Notes: generated by a model not told the origin, from the letters alone. A DNA stretch of 64,000 nucleotides from Microglena sp. YARC (GCA_022414725.1 CM039463.1:57451909-57515908), one strand, 5' to 3'; positions 1 through 10,882 are shown, counted from the stretch's first letter. A program made the numbers and translations.

Positions 1-1
1 G

Positions 2-83
2 GTGCTGAGCAGAAGGTGAGTTGCTACCCTAAACCCTACACCGTGCTGAGCAGAAGGTGAATTGCTACCCTAAACCCTACACC
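2..83 (+). repeat. Two 41-bp copies of an exon end plus donor
   Basis: Two tandem copies start at 2 and 43. Each has GTGCTGAGCAGAAG followed by GTGA, then a stretch with CCCTAAACCCTA. The first copy reads AG|GTGAGT, a good donor. This fits copies of a preceding exon's 3' end, as seen elsewhere in the window. Plant-type telomere units are scattered from here to about 215. Confidence 0.5.
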
Positions 84-240
84 GTGCATTCAACTCTCGT
101 TTTGTCTCTATAAACACAACAACAGTTGTTCAGTCTCTTCAGTCATAACTGGTGCGGGTGTAATCCCTAAACCCTAAACCCAGAGGCTGGTGTAAACCCT
201 AAACCCCACAAAACTAATCACTAAACCCTGATCATGACAG

Positions 241-378
241 GTGAACCCTGAGGCTGGTGTGCCCACCAAGGGCACGGCGTGGGAGAAGGTGACAGGGCTG
301 GTGAACTTCGCCGTTACCGGAGTCACCAAGGACCGCACTCGATTGAAGGAGGTGCTCACAAGCTGCAAAACCAAGTGA
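241..378 (+). CDS. Probable clathrin light chain, C-terminal exon
   Basis: The exon follows an AG at 239-240 and is open in phase 0 for 45 codons to TGA at 376-378. The peptide holds TAWEKVTGLVNF, then KDRTRLKEVLTSCK, and ends CKTK. An acidic/aromatic W-E-x-V segment followed by a D-x-x-R-x-(K/R)-x-V-L tail is the usual C-terminal signature of clathrin light chains. That region binds the clathrin trimerisation domain on the cytosolic face of coated vesicles. Upstream exons with the coiled coil lie outside the window or are the GAEQK remnants at 2-57. The TGAGT at the end could also be read as a donor; I prefer a stop because two downstream copies also close in this frame. The family assignment rests on one exon. 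Confidence 0.55.
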   Translation: MNPEAGVPTKGTAWEKVTGLVNFAVTGVTKDRTRLKEVLTSCKTK

Positions 379-406
379 GTAGAGGGAGGGTTGTGCGTGT
401 GGAGGG

Positions 407-451
<45 letters not shown>

Positions 452-458
452 AGGGGGG

Positions 459-583
459 ACCCCCACGAAGAGCAGTGCATGGGGAAAGGTGACATGGCTG
501 GTCTACTTCGCTGCCACCGAGTCTCCAAGGGCCGCAGTCGATTTAAGGAGATGCTCGCAAGCTGCAATACTGATTGCGTTTAG
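459..583 (+). pseudogene. Broken copy of the clathrin light chain last exon
   Basis: This segment repeats the exon at 241-378 (PTKSSAWGKVTWLVYFAAT), then loses frame near 520 and continues as SRFKEMLASC in another frame, closing with TAG at 581-583. The shift and substitutions make it a decayed tandem copy rather than an alternative last exon. Confidence 0.55.
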
Positions 584-695
584 GGTAGGGGGGGAGGGGG
601 TGGTGGTGGTGGGAGTGTGTGGAGGGTGGGGTGTGTGTGGAGGGGAGGGGGGTGGTGTGTGGGGGGGGGGGGGGATGGGGGGGGGAGGGGGGGAT

Positions 696-731
696 CGATT
701 GAAGGAGGTGCTCACAAGCTGCAAAGACTGA
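696..731 (+). pseudogene. Third, short copy of the same exon end
   Basis: It encodes RLKEVLTSCKD and then TGA, matching only the last dozen residues of the exon at 241-378. It follows a G-rich tract, as the copy at 459 does. Confidence 0.5.
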
Positions 732-912
732 TTGAGTTTAGGGGGTGGGGTGGTAGTGTGTGTGTGTGTGTGTGGATGGTGGGGTGTGCGTGGGGGGGAG
801 GGTGGTGTGTCTGACTGAGTGACTGACTGAGCGGAGTTAGTACCTGATGCAAACAGACTGGCCCCCTCGGCCTGATGTCTCGTAATAAGGCGTATCATTT
901 GTTTAATATATA

Positions 913-1159
913 ACTGATGCTGCAACACTGACACCATCATTACTCCTTCCTCCTTCTCCCCTCTGTAGCAATGTGGTGGTTGCCAACTAGGTGGCCATGC
1001 CATGGCAGTGTGGGGCTGTTTTGGGATCAAAACTGGGAAGAATGCACTGCTTGCCAACTCTCACTTGCCTACTGATGCTGCAACACTGACACCATCATTA
1101 CTCCTTCCCCCTCCCCCCTCTGTAGCAATGTGGTGGTTGCCAACTAGGTGGCCATGCCT
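913..1159 (+). repeat. Direct repeat of 88 bp, period 158
   Basis: The block beginning ACTGATGCTGCAACACTGAC occurs at 913-1000 and again at 1071-1159. It ends in a pyrimidine stretch with CTGTAG, acceptor-like, followed by CAATGTGGTGGTTGCC. It may be a copied acceptor with exon start, but no coding frame is clear. Confidence 0.7.
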
Positions 1160-1265
1160 TGGAAACGTGGAGCTGTTCTAGACGGGGGGTCGCTGATCAG
1201 CCGCTAACATCCGCCAGTATAGTGATGCCCTCAGCACTAATGGCAACACCTTTCATCAGGAGATG

Positions 1266-3607
1266 AACACAGTACAGTACATTGTTAGACGAAGGCCGGG
1301 AGGACACACAGTACAGTACATTGTTAGACGAAGGCCGGGAGGACACACAGTACAGTACATTGTTAGACGAAGGCCGGGAGGACACACAGTACAGTACATT
1401 GTTAGACGAAGGCCGGGAGGACACACATTGCCGAACCGGGAGGACACACAGTACAGTACATTGTTAGACGAAGGCCGGGAGGACACACAGTACAGTACAT
1501 TGTTAGACGAAGGCCGGGAGGACACACAGTACAGTACATTGTTAGACGAAGGCCGGGAGGGACACACAGTACAGTACATTGTTAGACGAAAGGCCGGGAG
1601 GACACACAGTACAGTACATTGTTAGACGAAGCCGGGAGGACACACAGTACAGTACATTGTTAGACGAAGGCCGGGAGGACACACACAGTACAGTAATTGT
1701 TAGACGAAGGCCGGGAGGACACACAGTACAGTACATTGTTAGACGAAGGCCGGGAGGACACACAGTACAGTACATTGTTAGACGAAGGCCGGGAGGACAC
1801 ACAGTACAGTACATTGTTAGACGAAGGCCGGGAGGACACACAGTACAGTACATTGTTAGACGAAGGCCGGGAGGACACACAGTACAGTACATTGTTAGAC
1901 GAAGGCCGGGAGGACACACAGTAACAGTACATTGTTAGACGAAGGCCGGGAGGACACACCAGTACAGTACATTGTTAGACGAAGGCCGGGAGGACACACA
2001 GTACAGTACATTGTAGACGAAGGCCGAAGGAGGACACACAGTACAGTACATTGTTAGACGAAGGCCGGGAGGACACACAGTACAGTACATTGTTAGACGA
2101 AGCCGGGAGGACACACAATACAGTACAAGTACAGTTACATACAGTACATTGTTAGAACGAAAGGCCGGGAGGACACACAGTACACAAGACGAAGGCCGGG
2201 AGAGTACAGTACATTGTTAGACGAAGGCCGGGAGGACACACAGTACTGTACATTGTTAGACGAAGGCCGGGAGGACACACAGTACAGTACAGTTACATTG
2301 TTAGACGATGGCCGGGAGGACACACAGTACAGTACAATTGTTAGACGAAGGCCGGGATACAGTACATTGTTAGACGAAGGCCGGGAGGACACACACAGTA
2401 CAGTACATTGTTAGACGAAGGCCGGGAGGACACACAGTACAGTACATTGTTAGACGAAGGCCGGAGGGACACACAGTACAGTACATTGTTAGAACGAAGG
2501 CCGGGAGGACACACAGTACAGTACATTGTTAGACGAAGGCCGGGAGGACACACAGTACAGTACATTGTTAGACGAAGGCCGGGAGGACACACAGTACAGT
2601 ACATTGTTAGACGAAGGCCCGGGAGGACACACAGTACAGTACATTGTTAGACGTAAGGCCGGGAGGACACACAGTACAGTACATTGTTAGACGATGGCCG
2701 GGAGGACACACAGTACAGTTACATTGTTAGAACGAAGGCCGGGAGGACACACAGTACAGTACATTGTTAGACGAAGGCCGGGAGGACACACAGTACAGTA
2801 CATTGTTAGACGAAGGCCGGGAGGACACACAGTACAAGTACATTGTTAGACGAAGGCCGGGAGGACACACAGTACAGTACATTGTTAGACGAAGCCGGGA
2901 GGACACACAGTACAGTACATTGTTAGACGAAGGCCGGGAGGACACACAGTACAGTACATTGTTAGACGAAGGCCGGGAGGACACACAGTACACGTACATT
3001 GTTAGACGAAGGCTGGGAGGACACACAGTAACAAGTACATTGTTAGACGAAGGCGGGAGGGACACACAGTACAGTACATTGTTAGTACGAAGGCCGGGAG
3101 GCGAGACACACATAGTACATGTACATTGTTAGGAAGCCGTGACACACAGTACAGTACATTGTTAGACGAGAGGCCGGGAGGACACCACAGTACAGTACAT
3201 TGTTAGACGAAGGCCGGGAGGACACACAGTACAGTACATTGTTAGATAACGATAGGCCGGGAGGACACACAGTACAGTACATTGTTAGAACGAAGGCCGG
3301 GAGGACACCAGTACAGTACAACATTGTTAGAATGACGAAAGGTACATGTTAGTACAGTACACGATGGTTGTTAGACGAACCGGGAGGACAACAGTACAGT
3401 ACATTGTTAGACGAAGGCCGGACGGACACACACAGTTTTGTTAGACGAAGGCCGGGAGGACACACAGTACAGTACATTGTTAGACGAAGGCCGGGAGGAC
3501 ACACAGTACAGTACATTGTTAGACGAAGGCCGGGAGGACACACAGTACAGTACATTGTTAGACGAAGGCCGGGAGGACACACAGTACAGTACATTGTTAG
3601 ACGATAT
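1266..3607 (+). repeat. 39-bp minisatellite, about 58 copies
   Basis: The unit contains GTACATTGTTAGACGAAGG followed by CCGGGAGGACACACA. Because 39 is divisible by three, intact runs stay open in several frames on both strands; the resulting open frames are not genes. Copies are nearly perfect at 1266-1560, 1700-1920 and 3440-3600. Between 2000 and 3430 many carry 1-3 base indels and truncations. Confidence 0.95.
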
Positions 3608-3919
3608 ACATTGTTTGAGCCGAGGTTTGTCGAATACAGCCACAACGTGGTCAGAGCACAGCATCTTCCATCGGTCAAGAAGGCCGATTTCCAGATCGAG
3701 GCTACTCAAGTACGAAATAAAATAATCCGTTCCATTTTGTGGCGGTGCACTTGCACCAGTTTTCACTGCGTAACTATAACCTATATAACTATAACCTCGT
3801 GCTGTCTCGAGATACGATAGTATGTTCGAATAAACAATGTTGGTGAAATGTCAACTATTAACAACTGTTTGCCGTTGATCCTACCGCATCACATTCGGTG
3901 CTGGCATATGGTACTTCTG
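3608..3919. other. Unique spacer
   Basis: No exon, repeat or RNA gene could be supported between the minisatellite and the small retroposon at 3930. Confidence 0.4.
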
Positions 3920-4025
3920 TCCCTCGATCAGCTAGCTCCGGCTTACGCTGTGGTGTCCTTCACATCACGTCCTGTGGGTAAATGTATAACACGGATGAAA
4001 CAATTTCAATTTCAATCCCTCGATC
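3920..4025 (+). mobile_element. Short (ATTTCA)n-tailed retroposon with target duplication
   Basis: The 86-bp insert at 3930-4015 ends in CAATTTCAATTTCAA. It is flanked by the direct repeat TCCCTCGATC (3920-3929 and 4016-4025). The same body recurs at 25360-25461 and, inverted, at 29485-29560. The variable hexanucleotide tail and the 10-13 bp target duplications indicate target-primed retroposition of a SINE or LINE 3' end. Confidence 0.8.
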
Positions 4026-5064
4026 CTAGTTGGTTTGGTATGGTGTGTCGGCGGCGCCAGATATAATGGTCCCTTCACCCAAAAAGGGAATAGTCATCTC
4101 TGCACACTAAGGCTAGAGGATATTTCAGATCTGGGCGCTCCATAAATGGGCTCAAGTTATATAACGGCGAATTTTTTGTTTTCAAATTCAAACCAGATTC
4201 AACTCTTCAAGTGTGACTCAAAAGGAGTTATTCTGGGTCTAGGCATCAACAATATCATGCGCTTGGACATATGTATACCGGTATAGATACGGAACCAGTA
4301 TATTTGGACAGTATAACCCGTACATTATTTTACATGCAGGCAGTGAACATATTTAATTGCAGACCACATTTACTTGCAGACAGTTGAAGACCATTTCTGT
4401 TCGCAGAGAGCGAGCAGTCTTCAGGCTGCTAACATGCTTTTTTTTGCTGCTAATAGGCGAAGAAATGAAGGAGAATGGAGGGTCCAAAGCAGGGTCTAGC
4501 GGGTGCACAATACCCGATTGACCAGTACCCGGCAATACAGTACACAATACAGTCTAGTATAGTACATTACAGTTCTGCAATACAGTACAGTGTAGTTGTA
4601 CAGTACTCGTTTAAGGTTTCAAAGTAACAGCCTGCAAAAGCGGTGTAATGCGAGCAAAAGGGTAGAGTCAGAATTACGATCAATTGTACAGTTTTCACCA
4701 TTCTCAGGATACGGAGGGGTCTCAATAGAGATCGCGAGGTTACATCACGCAGGTAGACTCGAAGGAGCGATAAAACACCGAGAGCAGACTAGGACGGAGA
4801 TGGTTAACCATGTGGGAAAACCCTGACCATTTACCGTAACATCTCTACTCACACGGCTGGACAGCGGGAGACACACGAATCATGCCACTTGTCTTGCGCC
4901 GACAATGGCCTGTCCATGACAACGTAATGTAAGATGGCGACGGCTAGGCGACAGGCGTTGCTGGCAGAGGGTTTGCCCACCATCGCTCCGTTGGTAATAC
5001 GAAAGCGCCGGGTTTGCCAGATCGTACCGACCAAGTTTGAGCAGTATACCAGCGGAGTCAACAC
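4026..5064. other. Unique spacer, no supported gene
   Basis: Only short open frames without domain features occur here. CAATACAGTACAG-like short repeats lie at 4520-4600. Confidence 0.4.
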
Positions 5065-5157
5065 TGTTGACGCTTTATTCTTTCGCCTTTTACTAAAGAA
5101 TACCGAGCGTTGACTCCGGAAAGCCGCATCAATTATTTTTGGGTCCCTAACGGGAAC
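5065..5157 (-). repeat. Dispersed 93-bp block, inverted relative to 26734
   Basis: On the minus strand this reads GTTCCCGTTAGGGACCC and continues through GGAGTCAACGCTCGGTATTC to GCGTCAACA. The plus-strand block at 26734-26826 is nearly identical. Both translate to VRDPKI and RSQRSVFFSKRRKNKAST in the same relative frame. It may be a fragment of a mobile element; no protein family is recognised. Confidence 0.7.
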
Positions 5158-6595
5158 CTCTCCATCCAATCAACACTCTGACTTGCACCAATAGAATGAC
5201 TTCCAACCCAGTTAACAGAGAACTTTATTTGCCGGAACCTATTTATGGCAAGCCCCTTGGGCCTGGGAGACTGTTCTGGACTGAAACTTGCACGTACATG
5301 CACCATACTTCACACCCATGCCACTGCCTCCTTCCAGTCCACTGCCGCGTGCAGAAGACACATGGAACAGGCACAAAAACCTCCTCCAGGGGATCAATAC
5401 CCCCCCCCCCCCCCCCTATTTGGTGGTTGGCCCCAGTGAAAGCAAACGGGCTGGCCCCCCTCAACCTCACGCCTCGTAATAAGGCGCACTATGTATTTAT
5501 TTATGCATGCGCAGTACTGACTACCAAAGACATCAATTATATCAAGCAGAAAGTACCTTATATGTACTTCCCTGTTGATCACATAGCCCAAATCAATAAA
5601 TAGTACCGATACGCCTTATTTCAAAAACCTAAGTCTTGTAGTATACCGGCTAAACACCACCTGGTTCTCAGAATCCAATACGTATCACAGTATCTGCATA
5701 CTTTCCAGTTAAGTATTCTTGCCCCCGCCTTCATATAATTGGACAGTGGGATTCATCTGTCCAAGTTGCAAGGAGTAGTGCCGAGTGGTTTGGCATGCCC
5801 CGCCAACTGAATCTACTTGCCATTGCCAGGGTGGGTACTTACCATAGGAATTTACCCTCATTTCTTGCTGAATTCTCGGTGGGCGTTTTTTTTCCAGGCA
5901 GAAGGCGGAGAAAGTCGTACTTACTAATGAACAGGTGAGTGCGATTATAAGACATTTCAATATTTCACTTTCTGGCGATTTTGCCGAGGACTTGTTTTTA
6001 TTATTACTGCGCTTGTGACATTATTATAGGAGGGGGCAACCTCTGTATTAAAGAGTGACGTTACCCCTATCACAGTGTTTTGGAAACCTAACCTGGGGCA
6101 AATGAGCAATCTGGGCGGGGAACCCTAGGGAACCCTGGTTCTGGGTGTCGACGCGACGTAAGAGTCGAGTCGACGTTTCTGCGAACATGCCACGCTGTCT
6201 TCTGGTACACGCATCGAGTGGTCTGCGAACATGCCATGCCGACCACTCGATCGCGATGGTTTCTTCCTTCCCCCATTTCCCTGCATGGTCAACCCGGATT
6301 CCATTCCTTTGTGCTTCCTTTCTGTTCTTTTCGTTTTGTTACGCCAAGCCAGCTCCTGGCATCTTCCTTCCTCCCTCTCTGCCTCCAGTACCCCTCGACG
6401 TTCCTAGGTGCAAGTACCCTACAGCAATAGCTTGCAATCTCTTGCACTCTTGCTCTAGCAATCCTACAATTTCATTTCCTGCACCTCTTAAACCATCTGT
6501 CCCTGCCTTGACGACATTGAGACAAACCTATCTGCCCCAAGGATTAATCAGCAGCCCAAACCTAGAAGGACCAAGCCAAAAGGCCCACACATACT
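5158..6595. other. Spacer with one dispersed-repeat fragment
   Basis: A reverse-orientation copy of the element with core GCCTCGTAATAAGGC lies at about 5450-5490, next to a C-run at 5400. A long open frame from 6145 to 6906 has no recognisable domain and runs into the AAGCAGC repeat, so it is not called as a gene. Confidence 0.4.
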
Positions 6596-6830
6596 TCAAG
6601 CAGGCAGCCAACAGTACTTGCAAGCAGCAAGGAAGAGAGCAGCACTTACAAGCAGCAAGCAATCAAGCAACAATCAAGCATCAAACAGCATTTGTAAACA
6701 GCACTTGCCCAAGCAGCAAGCAAGCAGCAAGCAAGCAGCAAGCAAGCAAGCAACACTCACAAGCAGCAAGCAGCACTTACAAGCAGCAAGAAGCACTCGA
6801 AAGCTGCAAGAAAGCATTCAAGCTGCTCCA
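6596..6830 (+). repeat. AAGCAGC-rich low-complexity tract
   Basis: Imperfect AAGCAGC and AAGCAAGC units. They translate to Gln/Lys/Ala/Ser-rich peptide in several frames. Confidence 0.85.
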
Positions 6831-6910
6831 CCTGGCGCATTGTTTCTTCCCTGTCACACACCATGCTCACCAGGCTAGTTTCCCATGCCCTCGCTGTTGG
6901 GGGTAGGGAC

Positions 6911-7085
6911 TCTTCTAGACAGCTACAGTATGTGTGCTTCAACACCATGCGCAATGTGAGTCACTCTTTTTCTTCCCAGCTACTAGCAGCAGCTTCTAGG
7001 CAGCTTCCATATGCGTGCTTCGACACCATGCCCAATGTGACTCACCGTTTCTCTTCCCAGCTACTAGCAGCAGCTTCTAAGGAGC
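6911..7085 (+). repeat. 80-bp tandem duplication with splice-like junctions
   Basis: Two copies (6934 and 7014 as anchors) carry GTGCTTCRACACCATG, then a GTGAGT/GTGACT, then TTTCTTCCCAGCTACTAGCAG. The second half includes the dispersed core GCAGCTTCTAGGCAGC. Confidence 0.7.
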
Positions 7086-7179
7086 TCCCTGAGCCATCCC
7101 CTGGGCTAAGCCTCAAAATTTCAGCAGCGCTATAAACCTTACTACGACAGCGTGAGGGTGCGCTAGGTTTCTTTAGGAT

Positions 7180-7235
7180 AGGTTGATGGGCCAGCCAGGG
7201 GAGCTGCCTAGAAGCTGCTGCTCGTATCCGTAAAA
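7180..7235 (+). repeat. Dispersed repeat with core GAGCTGCCTAGAAGCTGC
   Basis: The same core occurs at 29098, 34660, 50735 and inverted at 50620. It is partly self-complementary (GCAGCTTCTAGGCAGC). Confidence 0.65.
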
Positions 7236-7355
7236 CAGTGATGTGAGTCACTCAATACCTGAAAACATTTGAAAACTCTGAGCAGTTCACGGTGAGCAGT
7301 GCAACGTGATTCCAATAAAATGCGAGCTGTTGCTGCGGCAGTCCTGCCGATACCA

Positions 7356-7400
7356 GCAAACAGTAATGATAACGCCTGGCCAGGCGAGATATTAAGGGAG
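7356..7400 (-). mobile_element. Fragment of the tRNA-SINE 3' end
   Basis: TAATGATAACGCCTGG and AAGGGAGCCC match, in reverse, the tail of the SINE copies at 21012, 49390 and 54905. The tRNA-like head is missing. Confidence 0.6.
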
Positions 7401-7485
7401 CCCTGTCTTCGGAGGTAGAGAACGAAGTAGAGAACGTTTCCAAGAGCTCTACCATTGACTGTCAGTCGTAACCACCATACATATA

Positions 7486-8275
7486 CATGCACCTACACCT
7501 ACACCTACACCTACACCCACACCTGCACCTGCACCTACACCACCTACACCTACACCTACACCTACACCTACACCTACACCTACACCTACACCTACACCTT
7601 CACCTACACCTACACCTACACCTACACCTACACCTACATCTACACCTACACCTACATCTACACCTACACCTACACCTACACCTACACCTGCACCTACACC
7701 TACACCTGCACCTGCACCTACACCTACACCTACACCTACACCTGCACCTGCACCTGCACCTACACCTACACCTACACCTACACCTACACCTACACCTACA
7801 CCTGCACCTACACCTACACCTACACCTACACCTACACCTACACCTACACCTGCACCTACACCTGCACCTACACCTACACCTTCACCTACACCTACACCTA
7901 CACCTACACCTACACCTACACCTGCACCTACACCTACACCTACACCTACACCTACACCTGCACCTACACCTACACCTACACCTACACCTACACCTGCACC
8001 TACACCTACACCTACACCTACACCTACACCTACACCTACACCTGCACCTACACCTACACCTACACCTACACCTACACCTACACCTACACCTACACCTGCA
8101 CCTACACCTGCACCTACACCTACACCTGCACCTACACCTACACCTACACCTACACCTACACCTGCACCTACACCTACACCTACACCTGCACCTACACCTA
8201 CACCTACACCTACACCTACACCTGCACCTACACCTGCACCTACACTTACACCTTCACCTACACCTACACCTTCAA
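7486..8275 (+). repeat. Hexanucleotide (ACACCT)n array
   Basis: About 790 bp of CCTACA units with interspersed CCTGCA and CCTTCA variants. The open frames here (Tyr-Thr and His-Leu dipeptide repeats) are artefacts of the repeat. Confidence 0.97.
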
Positions 8276-8311
8276 TTCACGCCACTTGAACTTGCACTCT
8301 TCTTCTTTCAG

Positions 8312-8407
8312 GTCAGAGGTGTTTGCTCCTCTCCCAGTGGTGAAGATTTGGATATGGACAAAGATGCCAAGTTGAAGGATGTGCTTCGTCGTTGTCATGT
8401 GGCCCAG
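8312..8407 (+). CDS. Gene B, exon ending HVAQ
   Basis: The exon follows TTCTTCTTTCAG and runs in phase 0 for 32 codons to CCCAG|GTGAGG. The peptide includes GEDLDMDKDAKLKDVLRRCH. The family is not recognised. The call is supported by a pyrimidine-rich acceptor, a good donor, and five downstream copies of its 3' end. Its phase fits the next supported exon at 10724. Upstream exons, if any, were not found. Confidence 0.5.
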
Positions 8408-8710
8408 GTGAGGAGAATGCTGATGTGGACAAGGCTGCCCAGTTTAATGATGTGCTTTGTGGTAATCATGTGGCCCTGGTGAGGAAAGTGCTGATGTGGA
8501 CAAAGATGCTCAGTTCAAAGATGTGCTTCGTGGTTGTCATGTGGCCCAGGTGAGGAGAATGCTGATGTGGACAAAGGCTCCCTGTTGAAAGATGTGTTTC
8601 GTGGTTGTCATGTGGCCCAGGTGAGGAAAGTGCTAATGTGGGCAAAGCTGCCCAGTTCAAAGATGTGCTTTGTGGTTGTCATGTGGCCCAGATGAGGAGA
8701 AAGCTGATGA
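8408..8710 (+). repeat. 71-bp array of gene B exon-end/donor copies
   Basis: GTGAGG/ATGAGG marks recur at 8408, 8479, 8550, 8621 and 8692, exactly 71 bp apart. Each unit repeats the last part of the exon at 8312 (GACAAAGATGCTCAGTTCAA to GGCCCAG) followed by the donor. Units alternate between GTGAGGAGAAT and GTGAGGAAAGT types, giving a 142-bp higher-order period. The 71-bp period shifts frame each time. Confidence 0.85.
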
Positions 8711-9129
8711 ATAGTATGAGTAGCCTGGCAGGCCTTACATGCCACAAAACATATTACATGCCAGCCTGGCCACATGCCATAAACATATTACATGCCCACA
8801 TGGTCACACGCAAGCCTGACAACACGCCTCAAACATATATTACATGCCTCGTTTTCCACTTTTTAAATGGTTTTGAGGCCTACGACCAAATCGGAGACAA
8901 GTCATAGTGTGCGCCTCCCCACATACTTTTTGAACACCCCCCGACACGCCACACACAAAATACAAAATGTTTCTCAGCCTTACTTGTTGGTGTCAGTTAG
9001 CGTTCTCAAACCAAGTACCCCTCTTGATACTGCTGGCTGCAGCTACGGGCGCACATTTCTATGCCATAAAAGATACCACAAATGCACACACAGTATACAA
9101 ACCTATTTTTTGTGTGGTATCTTTTACCA
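8711..9129. other. Intron spacer with a 13-bp inverted repeat
   Basis: AAAAGATACCACA at 9068-9080 is mirrored by TGTGGTATCTTTT at 9113-9125 (loop 32 nt). Short imperfect repeats with ACATATTACATGCC lie at 8745-8850. Confidence 0.5.
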
Positions 9130-9590
9130 AGCACCCCTAACTGTGCTATATGTTGCAGCTAGCTGTGCAGGTTGCAGCTATCCCACCTAACCAAGCACCC
9201 CTAACTGTGCAGGTTGCAGCTATCCCACCTAACCAAGCACCCCTAACTGTGCAGGTTGCAGCTATCCCACCTAACCAAGCACCCCTAACTGTGCTATATG
9301 TTGCAGCTAGCTGTGCAGGTTGCAGCTATCCCACCTAACCAAGCACCCCTAACTGTGCAGGTTGCAGCTATCCCACCTAACCAAGCACCCCTAACTGTGC
9401 TATATGTTGCAGCTAGCTGTGCAGGTTGCAGCTATCCCACCTAACCAAGCACCCCTAACTGTGCAGGTTGCAGCTATCCCACCTAACCAAGCACCCCTAA
9501 CTGTGCAGGTTGCAGCTATCCCACCTAACCAAGCACCCCTAACTGTGCAGGTTGCAGCTATCCCACCTAACCAAGCACCCAACCCTCCCC
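9130..9590 (+). repeat. 42-bp array with acceptor-like CAG|GTTGCAGC
   Basis: The unit contains GTGCAGGTTGCAGCTATCCC then ACCTAACCAAGCACCCCTAACT. Some units carry an extra GCTATATGTTGCAGCTAGCT. The CAG|GTTGCAGCT motif equals the acceptor and first bases of the exon at 10724. Confidence 0.85.
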
Positions 9591-10380
9591 CCCCAAACCC
9601 ATCAAACTCACCTAACCAAGCACCCCTCTCTGTGATACAGGTTGCAGCTGTCTGTGTAGCTTGCAGCTAGCTGTGCAGGTTGCAGATATCCCACCTAACC
9701 AAGCCCCCCTCTCTGTGATACAGGTTGCAGCTGTCTGTGTAGCTTGCAGCTAGCTGTGCAGGTTGCAGCTATCCCACCTAACCAAGCCCCCCTCTCTGTG
9801 ATACAGGTTGCAGCTGTCTGTGTAGCTTGCAGCTAGCTGTGCAGGTTGCAGATATCCCACCTAACCAAGCCCCCCTCTCTGTGATACAGGTTGCAGCTGT
9901 CTGTGTAGCTTGCAGCTAGCTGTGCAGGTTGCAGATATCCCACCTAACCAAGCCCCCCTCTCTGTGATACAGGTTGCAGCTGTCTGTGTAGCTTGCTAGC
10001 TGTGCAGGTTGCAGATATCCCACCTAACCAAGCCCCCCTCTCTGTGATACAGGTTGTAGCTGTCTGTGTAGCTTGCAGCTAGCTGTGCAGGTTGCAGATA
10101 TCCCACCTAACCAAGCCCCCCTCTCTGTGATACAGGTTGCAGCTGTCTGTGTAGCTTGCAGCTAGCTGTGCAGGGGGAAGCTATCCCACCTAACCAAGCA
10201 CCCACCCCCCCAAACCGAATACATCAAACCCACCAAACCATGCACTCCTCACTGTGCTACAGGTTGCAGCTACCTGCTATGTATCTATAATCTGTGCAGG
10301 GTGAAGCTATCCCACCTAACCAAGCACCCAGCCCTCCCCCCCCAAACCCATCAAACCCACCAAACCATTCACCCCTCACT
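9591..10380 (+). repeat. About 83-bp array, acceptor-type
   Basis: Seven or so copies of CTCTCTGTGATACAG|GTTGCAGCTG followed by GTAGCTTGCAGCTAGC. GTGATACAG|GTTGCAGCT resembles the functional GTGCTGCAG|GTTGCAGCT before 10724. Two longer degenerate units finish the array at 10180-10380. Confidence 0.85.
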
Positions 10381-10389
10381 GTGCTGCAG

Positions 10390-10500
10390 GTTGCAGCTCT
10401 GGGCTTCTTTGAGGGCCAGCAGCTTACGAGCAGAGCGAGAGGCAGTAAACGTGTGGACATTGAGAACTTCAAGGATGCTAGCTGCTATCTATCTGTTATC
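10390..10500 (+). pseudogene. First partial copy of the gene B exon
   Basis: It follows GTGCTGCAG, reads VAALGFFEGQQLTSRARG and KRVDIENFKDAS, then diverges into intron sequence. It lacks the second half and the donor of the full exon at 10724. Confidence 0.6.
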
Positions 10501-10552
10501 TGTGCAGGTGGCAGCTATTTCACCCAAACCAACACCCCTCACTTTGCTATAG

Positions 10553-10665
10553 GTTGCAGCTATGGGCTTCTTTGAAGGCCAGCAGCTTACGAGCAGAGCA
10601 AGGGGCAGTAAACGTGTGGACATTGAGTACTTCAAGGATGCTAGCTGCTATCTATCTGTTATCTG
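10553..10665 (+). pseudogene. Second partial copy of the gene B exon
   Basis: It follows TTTGCTATAG, reads VAAMGFFEGQQLTSRARG and KRVDIEYFKDAS, then diverges at the same point as the first copy. The two copies and the full exon are spaced 163-171 bp. Confidence 0.6.
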
Positions 10666-10723
10666 TGCAGGAAGCAGGTGTTGGGTTATCTCACCTAACC
10701 CAACACCCCTCACTGTGCTGCAG

Positions 10724-10882
10724 GTTGCAGCTATGGGCTTCTTTGAGGGCCAGCAGCTTACGAGCAGAGCGAGAGGCAGTAAACGTGTGGACATCGAGTA
10801 CTTCAAGGATGCTGAAGCTGACAGGCTGAAGACTGTGGAATCGTTAATGCCAAAGCATCGCTCTAGACCTGCTCTGCTGCAG
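10724..10882 (+). CDS. Gene B, exon VAAMGFFEG to RPALLQ
   Basis: Bounded by GTGCTGCAG and CTGCTGCAG|GTATGT, this 159-bp exon is open in phase 0 for 53 codons. It contains GFFEGQQLTSRARGSKRVD, then FKDAEADRLKTVESLMPKH, and ends RSRPALLQ. It is mixed charge with no membrane segment. I do not recognise the family. It is the only complete copy among three; partial copies precede it, and copies of its last 40 bp plus donor follow for kilobases. That asymmetry marks it as the functional exon. Confidence 0.65.

Larger units (their letters stand above)
399..830 (+). repeat. Poly-G and GT-rich tracts
   Basis: A run of about 45 G lies at 402-450. G-rich and GT-rich stretches follow at 584-690 and 741-815, and they separate the three exon copies. 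Homopolymer length is likely unreliable in any assembly. Confidence 0.8.

Noticed and set aside
1266..3607. CRISPR-like array
   Set aside because: Units are contiguous with no unique spacers, in a eukaryotic setting. The same holds for the 29-, 30-, 33- and 42-bp arrays.
6145..6906. 253-residue plus-strand frame
   Set aside because: The second half is AAGCAGC repeat and the first half has no recognisable feature or splice support.
7455..8482. Open frames of 300 residues on the plus strand
   Set aside because: They are Tyr-Thr and His-Leu translations of the (ACACCT)n array, which is open in several frames by periodicity.
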